Positions 51,044-59,515 of a stretch of 64,000 nt of DNA are shown here, piece after piece (positions within the stretch are counted from its first letter, which is position 1; the number at the start of each line of letters is the position of its first letter). The stretch is from JAKALX01 sp964508715 (lineage in GTDB: Bacteria > Chloroflexota > Dehalococcoidia > Tepidiformales > Tepidiformaceae): positions 248,001-312,000 of the forward strand of contig CAZDUX010000001.1 in NCBI GenBank assembly GCA_964508715.1, given 5' to 3'. The notes below the pieces were generated by a model. That model did not search any database. It was not told the DNA's origin and saw only the letters and a list, made by a program, of their open reading frames with translations. Position numbers and translations under genes: made by a program.

Positions 51044-52207
51044 ATGAAGCTCGCGAAGCGCGTTGAGGCGCTGCCTCCTTACCTGTTCGCCGAAATCTCC
51101 AAGAAGATCGCCGCCAAGCGTGCCGAAGGTCACGACATCGTGACGTTCGGAATTGGAGACCCTGACCTTCCAACGCCACCGCACATTCTCGCAGCGCTGC
51201 ACAAGGCAGCTGACGAGCCCGTGAACCATCGTTACCCTGAGTCGGAGGGCCTTCCCGAATTGCGCCAGTCGATCAGTGACTGGTACGAACGGCGATTCGA
51301 GACACGCTTCGACCCGCAGAAAGAAGCGCTTCCGCTCATCGGCTCGAAAGAGGGTATCGGGCACATCGCGCTCTGCTTCATCGACCCCGGTGACGTTGCC
51401 ATCGTGCCCGACCCCGGCTACCCCGTGTACGAAATCGGCACCATGTTCGCCGGTGGCACGAGCTACAAGGTGAACTGCACGCGTGAAAATGGCTGGCTCG
51501 TCGACTTCGAGAGTATCCCCAACGACGTCGCCGACAGGGCGAAGGTCATCTGGCTGAACTACCCGAATAACCCGACCGGCGCGACTGCCGAGCTCGGCTT
51601 CTTCGAGCGTGCCGTCGCCTGGGCAAAGAAGCATGACGTGGCCATTCTCCACGACAACCCCTACTGCGATGTCGCCTACGACGGGTACAAGCCCGTGAGC
51701 ATCTTCCAGGTGCCCGGTGCGCGAGATATTGCGGTCGAGTTCAATTCCTGGTCCAAGATCTACAATATGACGGGTTGGCGGATTGGGATGATCGTCGGCA
51801 ACGCAACGATGGTCGATGCGCTCATGCGCGTGAAATCGAACATCGATAGCGGCATCCCGCAGGCTATCCAGAAGATGGCCATCGAGGCGGTCTACGGTCC
51901 GCAGGATTGCATCGAAGAACACAATCGCATCTACCAGCACCGGCGCGACCGGATGGTTGAGGTGCTCCGTCGCATCGGTCTGGAAGTCGACCTGCCGAAA
52001 GCATCGCTCTACGTCTGGGCGAAGCTCCCTGCCGGAGTCACGAGTGCTGATTACGCCGCCCGCCTCATCGAGGATTGTTCCGTGGTCGTCACGCCCGGCC
52101 GTGGTTACGGCATCAACGGCGAGGGCTACATCCGCCTTTCCGTTACCACCCCCGACGACCGGATGGAGGAAGGGCTGAAGCGCCTCGAGGCATGGAAAGG
52201 GCTGTAA
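51044..52207 (+). CDS. dapL: LL-diaminopimelate aminotransferase-like class I aminotransferase
   Basis: A 387-residue fold-type I PLP enzyme. The PLP lysine is in SWSKIYNMTGWRIG, with NYPNNPTGA and HDNPYCDVAYDG in the active site. Sequence style and the presence of dapF two genes upstream suggest the DapL route, in which tetrahydrodipicolinate is converted to LL-diaminopimelate in one step. Another class I aminotransferase specificity cannot be ruled out. It ends the plus-strand block with a strong hairpin. Confidence 0.82.
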   Translation: MKLAKRVEALPPYLFAEISKKIAAKRAEGHDIVTFGIGDPDLPTPPHILAALHKAADEPVNHRYPESEGLPELRQSISDWYERRFETRFDPQKEALPLIGSKEGIGHIALCFIDPGDVAIVPDPGYPVYEIGTMFAGGTSYKVNCTRENGWLVDFESIPNDVADRAKVIWLNYPNNPTGATAELGFFERAVAWAKKHDVAILHDNPYCDVAYDGYKPVSIFQVPGARDIAVEFNSWSKIYNMTGWRIGMIVGNATMVDALMRVKSNIDSGIPQAIQKMAIEAVYGPQDCIEEHNRIYQHRRDRMVEVLRRIGLEVDLPKASLYVWAKLPAGVTSADYAARLIEDCSVVVTPGRGYGINGEGYIRLSVTTPDDRMEEGLKRLEAWKGL

Positions 52208-52237
52208 GCAACCCATTGCCGTGCTCGGAGCAGTAAG

Positions 52238-52266
52238 AAGGGGCTCGCCGGCGTGGCGAGCCCCTT
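52238..52266. terminator. Hairpin terminator between convergent dapL and the R2-like pair
   Basis: AAGGGGCTCGCC pairs perfectly with GGCGAGCCCCTT (12 bp) around a 5-nt loop, 31 nt after dapL and 28 nt beyond the stop of the convergent gene. A long T-tract is missing, but the position supports bidirectional termination. Confidence 0.75.
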
Positions 52267-52293
52267 CGTGTATACGCGTGAACGTGACGCCGG

Positions 52294-53511
52294 TCAGGAA
52301 GTGGCCGCCGCCGGGGTCCGTCGTGCAAGATCGATCAAGCCGGGGTTGACAGCCGGTAACCGGTCGACCGAGCACGAATCGAGGATCATCAGGTAGCGCC
52401 GGAGCTGGTCTTCCCGGAGCGAGCGGAGTTCTTCCTTGCCCGCCTCGATACTCTCGACGCCGCCGCCAAGCAGCACTGCAATCGATGCATAATCTGCATG
52501 GCTGTGGTGGAGTTCATCGGCGAGCGCGGCCTCGCTCCGGTTGAGGAAGTGCGTAAGGTACTCGCGAGCGTTCGGGTGGTGCTGGACGTAGTACTTCAGG
52601 TGCCGTGTCCCGAACTCGAGGTGACGCCGCGAGTCGTTCGCCAGCCGCCCGAAGATATCCCGGTCGACAGCGAGTGGGACAACCGTGGCAAGCCGTTCGA
52701 ATGTTACGACTTCGTACGACTTGTAGACGACGTCGATAGCAACGAGAAGTTCGGTTGCCTTCATGGCCCCGAACCACGCGCGGTACAACGTCCCAAGGCC
52801 CTGCCTGCCAAGGCCGCCGCCATTGGCGAGAGCCCGCTTCCGCAGCACTTCCACTTTCCGTCCCGTATCAAAGACCTGTGTCGCGAGGAAGTCCTTTACG
52901 TCGTGGAAGCCGTAGGCGATCTTCTCCTCCCAGCTCCCCAGGAGCTTGGCTTCGGTGAGGCCGTGCTGGCCGAAGACCGTGCAGACCTGGCAGATAGCAC
53001 GCTCGATGTCGTCGGGTTGCTCCTCGAGGTCGTTCCAGGCGATATCGGTTGAGGGTGCCCAGCGTTCGCGGATCGCATCCTCATAGAGATGATCGACCCC
53101 ATCGGCCCAGACTTCGCTCTTCTCGTAAATCGAATACGAGCCGGGCATATATGAGCCCGGAGTTGGATGCGAGCCCAGGGGAGTGTCGTTCTCGTACGGC
53201 CACCGGTCGGGGACATGGCCATACGTGCTGATATTGATATCGGGCATACCGAGCCCGCCTGGACCAGGGACAGCCCTGATACCGAGCTCGGTATTCGGCT
53301 GGGCCCAGCGGAGCGAGAGCTTGCCGAACGGTGCCTCCGGGTTGTTCTCCACGAGGTCGAGGTAACGATTCGCACGTTCTTCGGCCAGGCGGAGGGCGAG
53401 CAAACCACGAACCTGGTCATCGCTGAGCGTTGATGCTTCCAGCCGGTCGATCAGGGCGGTAGTCCATTCCGCTTCGCGCGCGCGGATCCGGGTGCCTTCA
53501 CTTAGCTTCAT
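52294..53511 (-). CDS. R2-like ferritin-fold protein with degenerate metal site
   Basis: A 405-residue paralogue of the next gene. Shared stretches include PDDIERAICQVCT and LRKRALANGGGLG, and RRHLEFGTRHLKYYV. Compared with the six diiron ligands of the neighbour, five are changed: Gly184, Thr216, Lys219, Lys264 and Ser294 replace Glu, Glu, His, Glu and Glu; only His297 remains. It also has about 50 extra N-terminal residues. A non-catalytic partner subunit is likely. It starts one base inside the upstream gene's stop. Confidence 0.8.
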   Translation of the reverse strand: MKLSEGTRIRAREAEWTTALIDRLEASTLSDDQVRGLLALRLAEERANRYLDLVENNPEAPFGKLSLRWAQPNTELGIRAVPGPGGLGMPDINISTYGHVPDRWPYENDTPLGSHPTPGSYMPGSYSIYEKSEVWADGVDHLYEDAIRERWAPSTDIAWNDLEEQPDDIERAICQVCTVFGQHGLTEAKLLGSWEEKIAYGFHDVKDFLATQVFDTGRKVEVLRKRALANGGGLGRQGLGTLYRAWFGAMKATELLVAIDVVYKSYEVVTFERLATVVPLAVDRDIFGRLANDSRRHLEFGTRHLKYYVQHHPNAREYLTHFLNRSEAALADELHHSHADYASIAVLLGGGVESIEAGKEELRSLREDQLRRYLMILDSCSVDRLPAVNPGLIDLARRTPAAATS

Positions 53512-54566
53512 TACTGGGCATCCAGGAAGACGCGCATGCCGGGAGCCATCCGTTCGCGCCGGTCGCCAAGGCCGATGACTTCGAGGCGGTGCATGTACTC
53601 ATTGATCTGCTTCTTACGCATGATCATCAGCTTCTGGAAACCCTCGTCGATCTTGTCGATCCCGCCGCCGGCGAGAATGGCGAGTGCCTCCGAAGTCGCA
53701 GGGTTCGTCGTGAGGCTGCCCTGCGATTGGCCGAGTGCACCTTCCTGGATGTCGAGGTAATGGTGCAACTCTTCCTTGCGTTCGGGCTCGACGTCGACCA
53801 GGTACTTGAGGTGAGTCACCCCGAATGCGAGGTGGCGCGACTCGTCCTGTGCGGCGAGCCGGAAGATGCGCTTCTCCGCTTCATTGCTCGAAATGAGCTC
53901 ACCCATCCGGAAGATGGTCTGGACGAAGCCCTCGCCAACCAGGTGCAGCCGGGCGGTCATCTCGGTGAAGTCGTCAGCCGTCAAGAGGTTCGAGGCACCG
54001 GCCCCCGCGTCAACGAGGCCACCACCGTTCACGAGCGCGCGCTTGCGGAACACGTCTTCGTGGCGAGCTTCGTCCATGAGTTGCGAGCCGAGGAAGAGCT
54101 GCGTCTCGAACTGGTCGGGATGGACCTGGCCCATGAACCGGCCCGGCAGGTCGCCGGCAATGAATTCGACCTGTGTGAGGAAGGTGCAGAGCGTGCACAT
54201 TGCCATCTCAATATCGTCTGGCAGTTCTTTGATTTCGTCCCACGGGATGTCGGTTGCCGACGACCATTGCCGCTGCATCGCCTCTTCGTAGAGCAGGCGG
54301 GCAGACTCGCTCCACACATCGGCCTTGGTTCGGTATTGCCGGGCATGCCGGGGAGACCGAGGGTCGGGCCTGGCCCCGCGCATGGCCATGGTAGGGATGC
54401 CGGAGTTCTGCGGAACATTCCCATAGTTCATGACATTGGAGATGGCATCGAAGGTGAGGCCACGGGCGGTTGCCCTGGCCTGCGCTCCCCATTCCTCGTC
54501 GATGTTGAGCCACGACAGGTCGAGGCCCGGACTACCGATTTCCGTGCTGCTTTGGGTGGTGGTCAT
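53511..54566 (-). CDS. R2-like diiron ferritin-superfamily protein
   Basis: A 351-residue helical protein with a full set of carboxylate/His ligands spaced as in ribonucleotide reductase R2 and related oxidases: Glu134, Glu166 and His169 (DEARH), Glu212 (VGEGF), Glu242 and His245 (DESRH). It is shorter than and divergent from standard R2, and no R1 (nrdA/nrdE) gene is in the window. A diiron oxidase or oxygenase role, perhaps as a heteromer with the downstream paralogue, is more likely than dNTP synthesis. GAGGG precedes the start. Confidence 0.82.
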   Translation of the reverse strand: MTTTQSSTEIGSPGLDLSWLNIDEEWGAQARATARGLTFDAISNVMNYGNVPQNSGIPTMAMRGARPDPRSPRHARQYRTKADVWSESARLLYEEAMQRQWSSATDIPWDEIKELPDDIEMAMCTLCTFLTQVEFIAGDLPGRFMGQVHPDQFETQLFLGSQLMDEARHEDVFRKRALVNGGGLVDAGAGASNLLTADDFTEMTARLHLVGEGFVQTIFRMGELISSNEAEKRIFRLAAQDESRHLAFGVTHLKYLVDVEPERKEELHHYLDIQEGALGQSQGSLTTNPATSEALAILAGGGIDKIDEGFQKLMIMRKKQINEYMHRLEVIGLGDRRERMAPGMRVFLDAQ

Positions 54567-54790
54567 GCATAACCCTCGGGGTTCCGAATATGATCCAGCG
54601 CATACTACGGCAAAGATTTGATTGATGCTATCGGCGGCCTTTATCTGGATGAAGGCTCGTTGTGAATCTGAAACGAGCAGATGCGCCAGAAGTCAATGAC
54701 AGACATACGAACTTGTCAGAGTCCAATTATTGCGAGTGTGGGAGCCCGTGGAGTTCCCGGGCGAATCTCCCTGCTGGCTCGTGTCCAGGA

Positions 54791-54827
54791 ACGAAACGGC
54801 CCTCCCCGGATATCCAGGGAGGGCCGT
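54791..54827 (-). terminator. Intrinsic terminator after the thiolase gene
   Basis: ACGGCCCTCCC pairs with GGGAGGGCCGT (11 bp) around a 10-nt loop. Read on the minus strand it is followed by TTTCGTT, a fair U-tract. It lies 25 nt past the thiolase stop. The rest of the 285-nt gap to the R2-like gene contains that gene's promoter region; a TTGCCG-N17-TATTCG pair is a weak candidate. Confidence 0.75.
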
Positions 54828-54851
54828 CGATGATGGTTGCGCGAGTCGGTG

Positions 54852-56063
54852 TTAGTCCGCGACCAACACCAGCGTACCCGTCGTGGAGAGGCTGCCGCCT
54901 GTACCGTTGACAACGCACGAGCGGGCGCTTGTCTGCTTGCCGGGCAGGCCGCTATAGCCGCCATCCTCGGCCGTTCCCGATAACTGGCGATACGCCTCGA
55001 CGAGCAGTTGCATCCCATACATACCCGAGTGGTTGAAGGAGAGACCACCACCGTTCGTATTGATCGGCAATTTTCCGCCGGGTGCGGCACGCCCATCCTT
55101 CCAGAGCGTGAACCCCTCGCCGCGCGGTGCGAGGCCAAGCATCTCGGCGGTAATACCGGCGGTGACCGTGAACGAGTCGTAGATCATCGCCATCTCCATG
55201 TCCTCGGGGCCCATACCCGCCATCTTGTAGGCAGCGGCGGACGAAGCGGCGGCCGAGGTGGCAGTGAAGTCCTCCATCTCGAGCATGTTCTGATGGCTCA
55301 TGTTTTCGCCTGCGCCGGCGATCCAGACTGGCTTCGTTTTCACGCTCTTGGCCAGTTCCGGGCTCGTGACCAGTACGGCTCCGCCGTAGTCAGTCACCAG
55401 GCAGCAGTGGAGGAGCGTCAGCGGCCATGAAACGATGCGTGCGTTGTTCACGTCGTCGACCGTGATGGGCCCACCACCCGGGTTTGATTCGGCAGAGAAC
55501 ATAATTGCCCGCGGGTTCAGTGTCGCCCACTGGCGAGTGACGACGGCAATATGGGCGAAGTCCTCTGGTGTGCTCCCCCATCGATGGTTGTGGCGCGTCA
55601 TGGCGTGAGAGTAGTTCGAAGGAGCCCCGGAAACGCCATATGGGTTGCTGTAGAGCGCACCCGGATCCCAGGGATCGCCAGCACCGCGTGGCCGGCCCGT
55701 GCCCCGGCCGCCGGTGGCCCGTGCCGACCAACCCGCCTCACCGTGGCTGATGAGTGCACACTCAATGATCCCGGCGTGGATGGCTGCGAGGGCGTGGTGG
55801 ACGTGCATCTCGAACGAACAGCCACCCACGGACGTGGTGTCGATGTACTTCGGATGCAGCCCGAGATGCTCGGCGATCTGTGACGACCACCCCGCGCTGA
55901 AGATGCCATCGATCCGTGAGATCGGGATCCCGGTCTGCTTGCTGACGTTCTTGATCGCCTGCATGTGGAGTTGAAGTGATGTCTTCGGGGTCGAGGGGTA
56001 GCCGATCTCATCGGCCTCGGCTGCACCAACGATGGCGGCTGCACGTGAAAGTTCTCCGGGCAT
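54852..56063 (-). CDS. Thiolase-fold protein (acetyl-CoA acetyltransferase / SCP2-thiolase-like)
   Basis: 403 residues of thiolase fold. A candidate nucleophilic Cys is in GGCSFEMHVHHA; the C-terminal half has NTNGGGLSFNHSGMYG, where His of N-H-S-G replaces the usual G-H-P, and CVVNGTGG near the end. This subgroup is usually paired with a DUF35 OB-fold partner, as here (2 nt upstream). Such pairs cleave or condense acyl-CoA or steroid-like CoA esters. The start has GGAGGCG upstream. Confidence 0.83.
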   Translation of the reverse strand: MPGELSRAAAIVGAAEADEIGYPSTPKTSLQLHMQAIKNVSKQTGIPISRIDGIFSAGWSSQIAEHLGLHPKYIDTTSVGGCSFEMHVHHALAAIHAGIIECALISHGEAGWSARATGGRGTGRPRGAGDPWDPGALYSNPYGVSGAPSNYSHAMTRHNHRWGSTPEDFAHIAVVTRQWATLNPRAIMFSAESNPGGGPITVDDVNNARIVSWPLTLLHCCLVTDYGGAVLVTSPELAKSVKTKPVWIAGAGENMSHQNMLEMEDFTATSAAASSAAAYKMAGMGPEDMEMAMIYDSFTVTAGITAEMLGLAPRGEGFTLWKDGRAAPGGKLPINTNGGGLSFNHSGMYGMQLLVEAYRQLSGTAEDGGYSGLPGKQTSARSCVVNGTGGSLSTTGTLVLVAD

Positions 56064-56065
56064 CG

Positions 56066-56482
56066 TTACGCCTCCACCACGCGCCAGAAGGCGATGCTCA
56101 CATCGTCGCTGGCCTTCTCGAACTCGACCTTCACCGGCGCTCCAATCCGGATCGATTCCGGCTTTGCGGCGTCGACTCCACGGAGAACGGTGAACATCCG
56201 GTCGCCCTCGTTGAGGTCGATGTATGCCGTGACGAATGGAACATCCTCGGCCCAACCACCAAATGCACGGTGCTGAACGGCGAAGGTATGGATACGGCCC
56301 ATCCCGCTGCCCTCGATCCACTCGATCTCTGTGGCATGGCAGTGCGGACAGATGTAACGGGGGTACCAGTGGACCCGGTTGCAGTTGGTGCAGCGTGGAA
56401 GCATCAGCTTGCCCTGCTTCGCACCATCCCAGAACGGCTTCCCGAGCGGGTCGGGCTCGGGAATGGGCTTGTTGTAGGCCAT
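56066..56482 (-). CDS. DUF35 zinc-ribbon OB-fold protein
   Basis: A 138-residue protein: N-terminal helix, rubredoxin-like zinc ribbon with CTNCNRVHWYPRYICPHC (four Cys), then an OB fold (about 70-135). DUF35 proteins bind acyl-CoA and form obligate complexes with thiolase-fold proteins. It lies immediately upstream of the thiolase gene with a 2-nt gap, which supports that partnership. Confidence 0.9.
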   Translation of the reverse strand: MAYNKPIPEPDPLGKPFWDGAKQGKLMLPRCTNCNRVHWYPRYICPHCHATEIEWIEGSGMGRIHTFAVQHRAFGGWAEDVPFVTAYIDLNEGDRMFTVLRGVDAAKPESIRIGAPVKVEFEKASDDVSIAFWRVVEA

Positions 56483-56629
56483 CCTCAGTTCTCCTGGTGT
56501 CTGGCGCCGGGCACACGGACATGGCAGAGCGCTGTCCGGAAGCGCACCGGCAAACGGTGAATGTGCCAGTGAAACTAGATGGCTATGCGCGAGTGGTCAA
56601 TGAGAGCGGCCGACCGGCATGCTCCGCAC

Positions 56630-57412
56630 TCAGCCGAGACTGGCCAGGAAGCCGTCTACCAGCCTATTGTATGGTACCGCAGCCTCATAATAGACGTTGT
56701 GCGGCGCACCATGGATGACCTCGTACTGCGAGTGCGGGACGGCGGCATGCAATGCCTCACACCACGGCACCAGCCGATCGAGGCCGCCCACGATAATGAG
56801 CATTGGCGACTGGATGCGCCGGACACCATCGGCTATTGCCTGCCGTTCGCCGAACGCTTTCGGACTCATCGTTCGTGGATGCCGCAAGGCCTCGATGCGT
56901 GTGGCGGTCGACCGGATGCGGAGGTAGCGTTCGTACATTCGCGGCTGCCGCTGCTTGAACTCCTCCGTGAGGGCGTCTCCCGTTGGAAGAAACAGCGTCT
57001 CGGTGTCGAGCGGCTTCGCCTGGGCCGCAATGACGTTTGCACCTTCTGGCGGGATGCCCATGCCGGACGGAATGAGCGCCCGGGCATCGTTGGGATGGCG
57101 GATCGCCCAGCGCAGGAGCGTGTTTGCACCCATGGAGTTGCCGGCGAGGATCGGCCGCTCAATGCCGAGCGCGCTGAGCACCTGTTCGAGTTCGTCAGCG
57201 CGATCCGGTTCCTCATCATCCCGCGGGCTGTTCGATGAGTGGCCGTGATTGATGCTGTCGTAGGCGATAACGCGGTAGCGGTCACGGAAATGAGCAAACT
57301 GCTGGAACCAGGCCTCGCAGCACGAGGTCATCCCGTGGAGAAGCACGAGCGGCGGGCCGCTTCCTTCCTCCTGGTAATAGATGTCGGACGTCTCGAGTTC
57401 GAGCCAGGGCAT
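56630..57412 (-). CDS. Alpha/beta hydrolase
   Basis: A 260-residue alpha/beta-hydrolase. The oxyanion region is LLHGMTSCCEAW, the nucleophile Ser is in AGNSMGANTL, the acid is in VGGLDRLVPW and the His is in HGAPHNVYYE. It could cleave a C-C, ester or lactone bond; the fold is close to MhpC/haloperoxidase-type hydrolases. The start MPWLELETSD has GGGGGAAA upstream. It is on the same strand as the thiolase/DUF35 pair (147 nt downstream). Confidence 0.85.
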   Translation of the reverse strand: MPWLELETSDIYYQEEGSGPPLVLLHGMTSCCEAWFQQFAHFRDRYRVIAYDSINHGHSSNSPRDDEEPDRADELEQVLSALGIERPILAGNSMGANTLLRWAIRHPNDARALIPSGMGIPPEGANVIAAQAKPLDTETLFLPTGDALTEEFKQRQPRMYERYLRIRSTATRIEALRHPRTMSPKAFGERQAIADGVRRIQSPMLIIVGGLDRLVPWCEALHAAVPHSQYEVIHGAPHNVYYEAAVPYNRLVDGFLASLG

Positions 57413-57766
57413 AGTGTTTCCCCCTTCACGCGCCAGGACCTCTATCGGTGCGCGGCGGCAGCCGTCCCCGGGCATCAGGTTGGCGTAGCCTATGTGACTG
57501 CATCAGCCTAACCCAAACGGGTTGGGTTGTGCCCCGAGGTGTCTTCAGTCCGGTGCAAGCGGGTGCGGCCGGTATCATGGCAGCACCGCCACGGGGCACC
57601 GGTGCCCGAACTTGGCACAATGTGCGGCGTTCGGTGCGTGCAGCTTCTACAGGGGTTCTGGCACCGCTCCGGGGCGGCCATGTATGCGCCATAGCCACGT
57701 GGGTGCGTACCAAAGGCTACCAGCCTCATGAATCCTCCCGGAAGGTCCGCGGCCGGTTCTGGCGCT
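57413..57766. promoter_or_regulatory. Regulatory region upstream of the alpha/beta hydrolase
   Basis: This 354-nt stretch has no convincing gene. Two clean dyads stand out: AACCCAA-N5-TTGGGTT (57510-57528) and the perfect palindrome GGGCACC/GGTGCCC (57594-57607). On the minus strand TTGGGT of the first dyad could be a -35, with CATAGG 16 nt downstream as a weak -10, so that dyad would overlap the promoter. Confidence 0.4.
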
Positions 57767-59437
57767 CTACCTGGCCCGGCCTACGGGTGGATCACGGCGG
57801 CTTGCCTCCCATGCGTCCCAGCCCGCGGGACGTTCTGGCAATGCCGCGGGGGTCCCAATCTCCCCACCCGAGGCGACAGCGTCCAGCAGGTCGCACCCGG
57901 CGACAGCACTCGCCGTCCCCACACCCCCGCGCATGACGCCCGAGATCCCGTGGGCGAAGACCGTGCTCGCCCCCGCGAGAAAGAGGCCGCCAATCTCAGT
58001 TGCGGGTGACGGGCGCAACGGGCCGAACTGGTCCACGGCCAGTTCGATCCCGTACGAGGTCCCGCCAGTCGAATGCGTATAGCGTTCGTGTGTGATGGGG
58101 GTCGCAACCTCGCGCCATACGATGTGCTCACGCAAGCCGGGCAATGTTCGTTCGGCTACGTCGATCATTCGCTCCGCGATTGTCTCCTTGAAGCTGCGGT
58201 AGCCCGCGTTGCGATGGTATTTCTCGCCCGCGACCGGCCCGTCTTCGACCGACCAAAGCCGGTAGTCGGCCGGCACGACCGTCATGAGCTCGACGCTCGA
58301 GCACCCCTTTGGTGCGATGTTCTCGCTCTCAGGGTCCTTCACCGAGCCAACTGAGATGAACACCATCAGGTCGTCCGGAACCTGCCCGTTGCGAGCCTGT
58401 GCGTATGGGGCCTCGATGTCGAAGGAGTTGTAGATCCAGTAGTTGGTGCGTGGCATCACGTCCCGAAGGTCGGTATCGAGGCCGAGGTATACCACGAATA
58501 GTGGCAATGCCATCCGGAACTGGTCGATACGAGCGATAGTGCCCTCTGCCAGGTGTTCCCGACCGACCATATCCAGCATCGTGCGCTTGATATCGGCGTT
58601 GGAGATGACCGTTGACGCGTGAATTTCTTCGCCGGAGCCAAGCCGCACGCCATATGCCCGCCCGTCTTCCACGAGGATGCGGTCCACACACTGCCGGGTT
58701 CGTACCTCGCCACCATTCGCCTCGATGATTTCGACCAGCGTGGCAGGGATGACCTGGCCACCGCCGCGCGGGTAATAGGCGCCCTTCAGGTAGCCATTCA
58801 TCAGGCCAGCTTGCAACGCCACGGGTGCAAGGGATGGCGGGCTGGCGTAGTCGCCAGATTCGCCCGCGAGCACCGCACGAACCCTGGTGCCAAGCTCGCA
58901 AGAATCGAACAACTCGGCCAACGGGCGAAGTGCCCATGTGAGGAAGTTAGGAGCCTCGGCCATCAACCGGGGCAGATCCTCCGGGGCAACGGGCAAACGC
59001 ACTTTCCCCGCCTCGGTGGCAACGCCCTGCAGGATGTCGATGTAGCGATGGATGCCCGTCTCATCGTCTGGAAAGGTGTCAACCAGGCGGGCGCGGTACG
59101 AATCCCAGCCCTTTGGGACACGGAACTCGAGGCCCGGAAATTGCAGTGTATCGAACCCGTCCTCGTCCATCTCCACGAACTCGACGCGCCCTTCGGCGCC
59201 GAGTGCCCGGAAGATCGAGGGGATCATCCCCTCCGGGCCGCAGTCACCGACATAGTGCACGCCCACGTCGAACTCGAACTTCCTCTGGCGGCGGAAGACG
59301 TGCGCATTCCCGCCAGCGACATAATGTTGTTCGAGCACCAGCGTCTTGCGGCCGAGCACTGCCAGGCAGGCGGCGGCAGTGAGTCCTCCCAGGCCAGACC
59401 CGATCACAATCACATCCCAGTCGGCGTTTGCAGACAT
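57767..59437 (-). CDS. RetSat/phytoene-desaturase-like FAD oxidoreductase
   Basis: 556 residues. The N-terminal dinucleotide motif VIGSGLGGLTAAACLAVLG and E-Q-H-x-x-x-G-G-N are those of the CrtI/carotenoid isomerase/retinol saturase group; the C-terminal GLFLAGASTVFAHGISGVM closes the FAD site. It likely saturates, desaturates or isomerises a polyene or other hydrophobic substrate. No crtB or other carotenoid genes are near. The start MSANADWDV has GGGGATT upstream. It diverges from a PadR gene. Confidence 0.86.
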   Translation of the reverse strand: MSANADWDVIVIGSGLGGLTAAACLAVLGRKTLVLEQHYVAGGNAHVFRRQRKFEFDVGVHYVGDCGPEGMIPSIFRALGAEGRVEFVEMDEDGFDTLQFPGLEFRVPKGWDSYRARLVDTFPDDETGIHRYIDILQGVATEAGKVRLPVAPEDLPRLMAEAPNFLTWALRPLAELFDSCELGTRVRAVLAGESGDYASPPSLAPVALQAGLMNGYLKGAYYPRGGGQVIPATLVEIIEANGGEVRTRQCVDRILVEDGRAYGVRLGSGEEIHASTVISNADIKRTMLDMVGREHLAEGTIARIDQFRMALPLFVVYLGLDTDLRDVMPRTNYWIYNSFDIEAPYAQARNGQVPDDLMVFISVGSVKDPESENIAPKGCSSVELMTVVPADYRLWSVEDGPVAGEKYHRNAGYRSFKETIAERMIDVAERTLPGLREHIVWREVATPITHERYTHSTGGTSYGIELAVDQFGPLRPSPATEIGGLFLAGASTVFAHGISGVMRGGVGTASAVAGCDLLDAVASGGEIGTPAALPERPAGWDAWEASRRDPPVGRAR

Positions 59438-59515
59438 GCGGAATCCCCAATCGAAGTTGACAGCATAATAGTCTATTTTTTGGCTACTGCAATACCAGAA
59501 TGCATGATGTATCAT
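59438..59515. promoter_or_regulatory. Divergent promoter/operator region between oxidoreductase and PadR genes
   Basis: On the minus strand TATTAT is a good -10 for the oxidoreductase, with TTGCAG 16 nt upstream. On the plus strand TTGACA (59457-59462) is a perfect -35 but lacks a clear -10. The palindrome ATGATGTATCAT (59504-59515) covers the candidate ATG codons of padR. AT-rich composition fits regulator binding. Confidence 0.45.

Noticed and set aside
53511..54566. Calling this gene nrdB (ribonucleotide reductase beta)
   Set aside because: The protein is shorter than standard R2, lacks the surrounding R2 motifs that I would expect, and no R1 gene is near; only the diiron ligand pattern is shared.
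57448..57936. 162-residue plus-strand reading frame
   Set aside because: It runs across the hydrolase promoter region and antisense to the oxidoreductase, is Arg/Pro/Gly-rich in the way of GC-rich shadow frames, and has no ribosome site.
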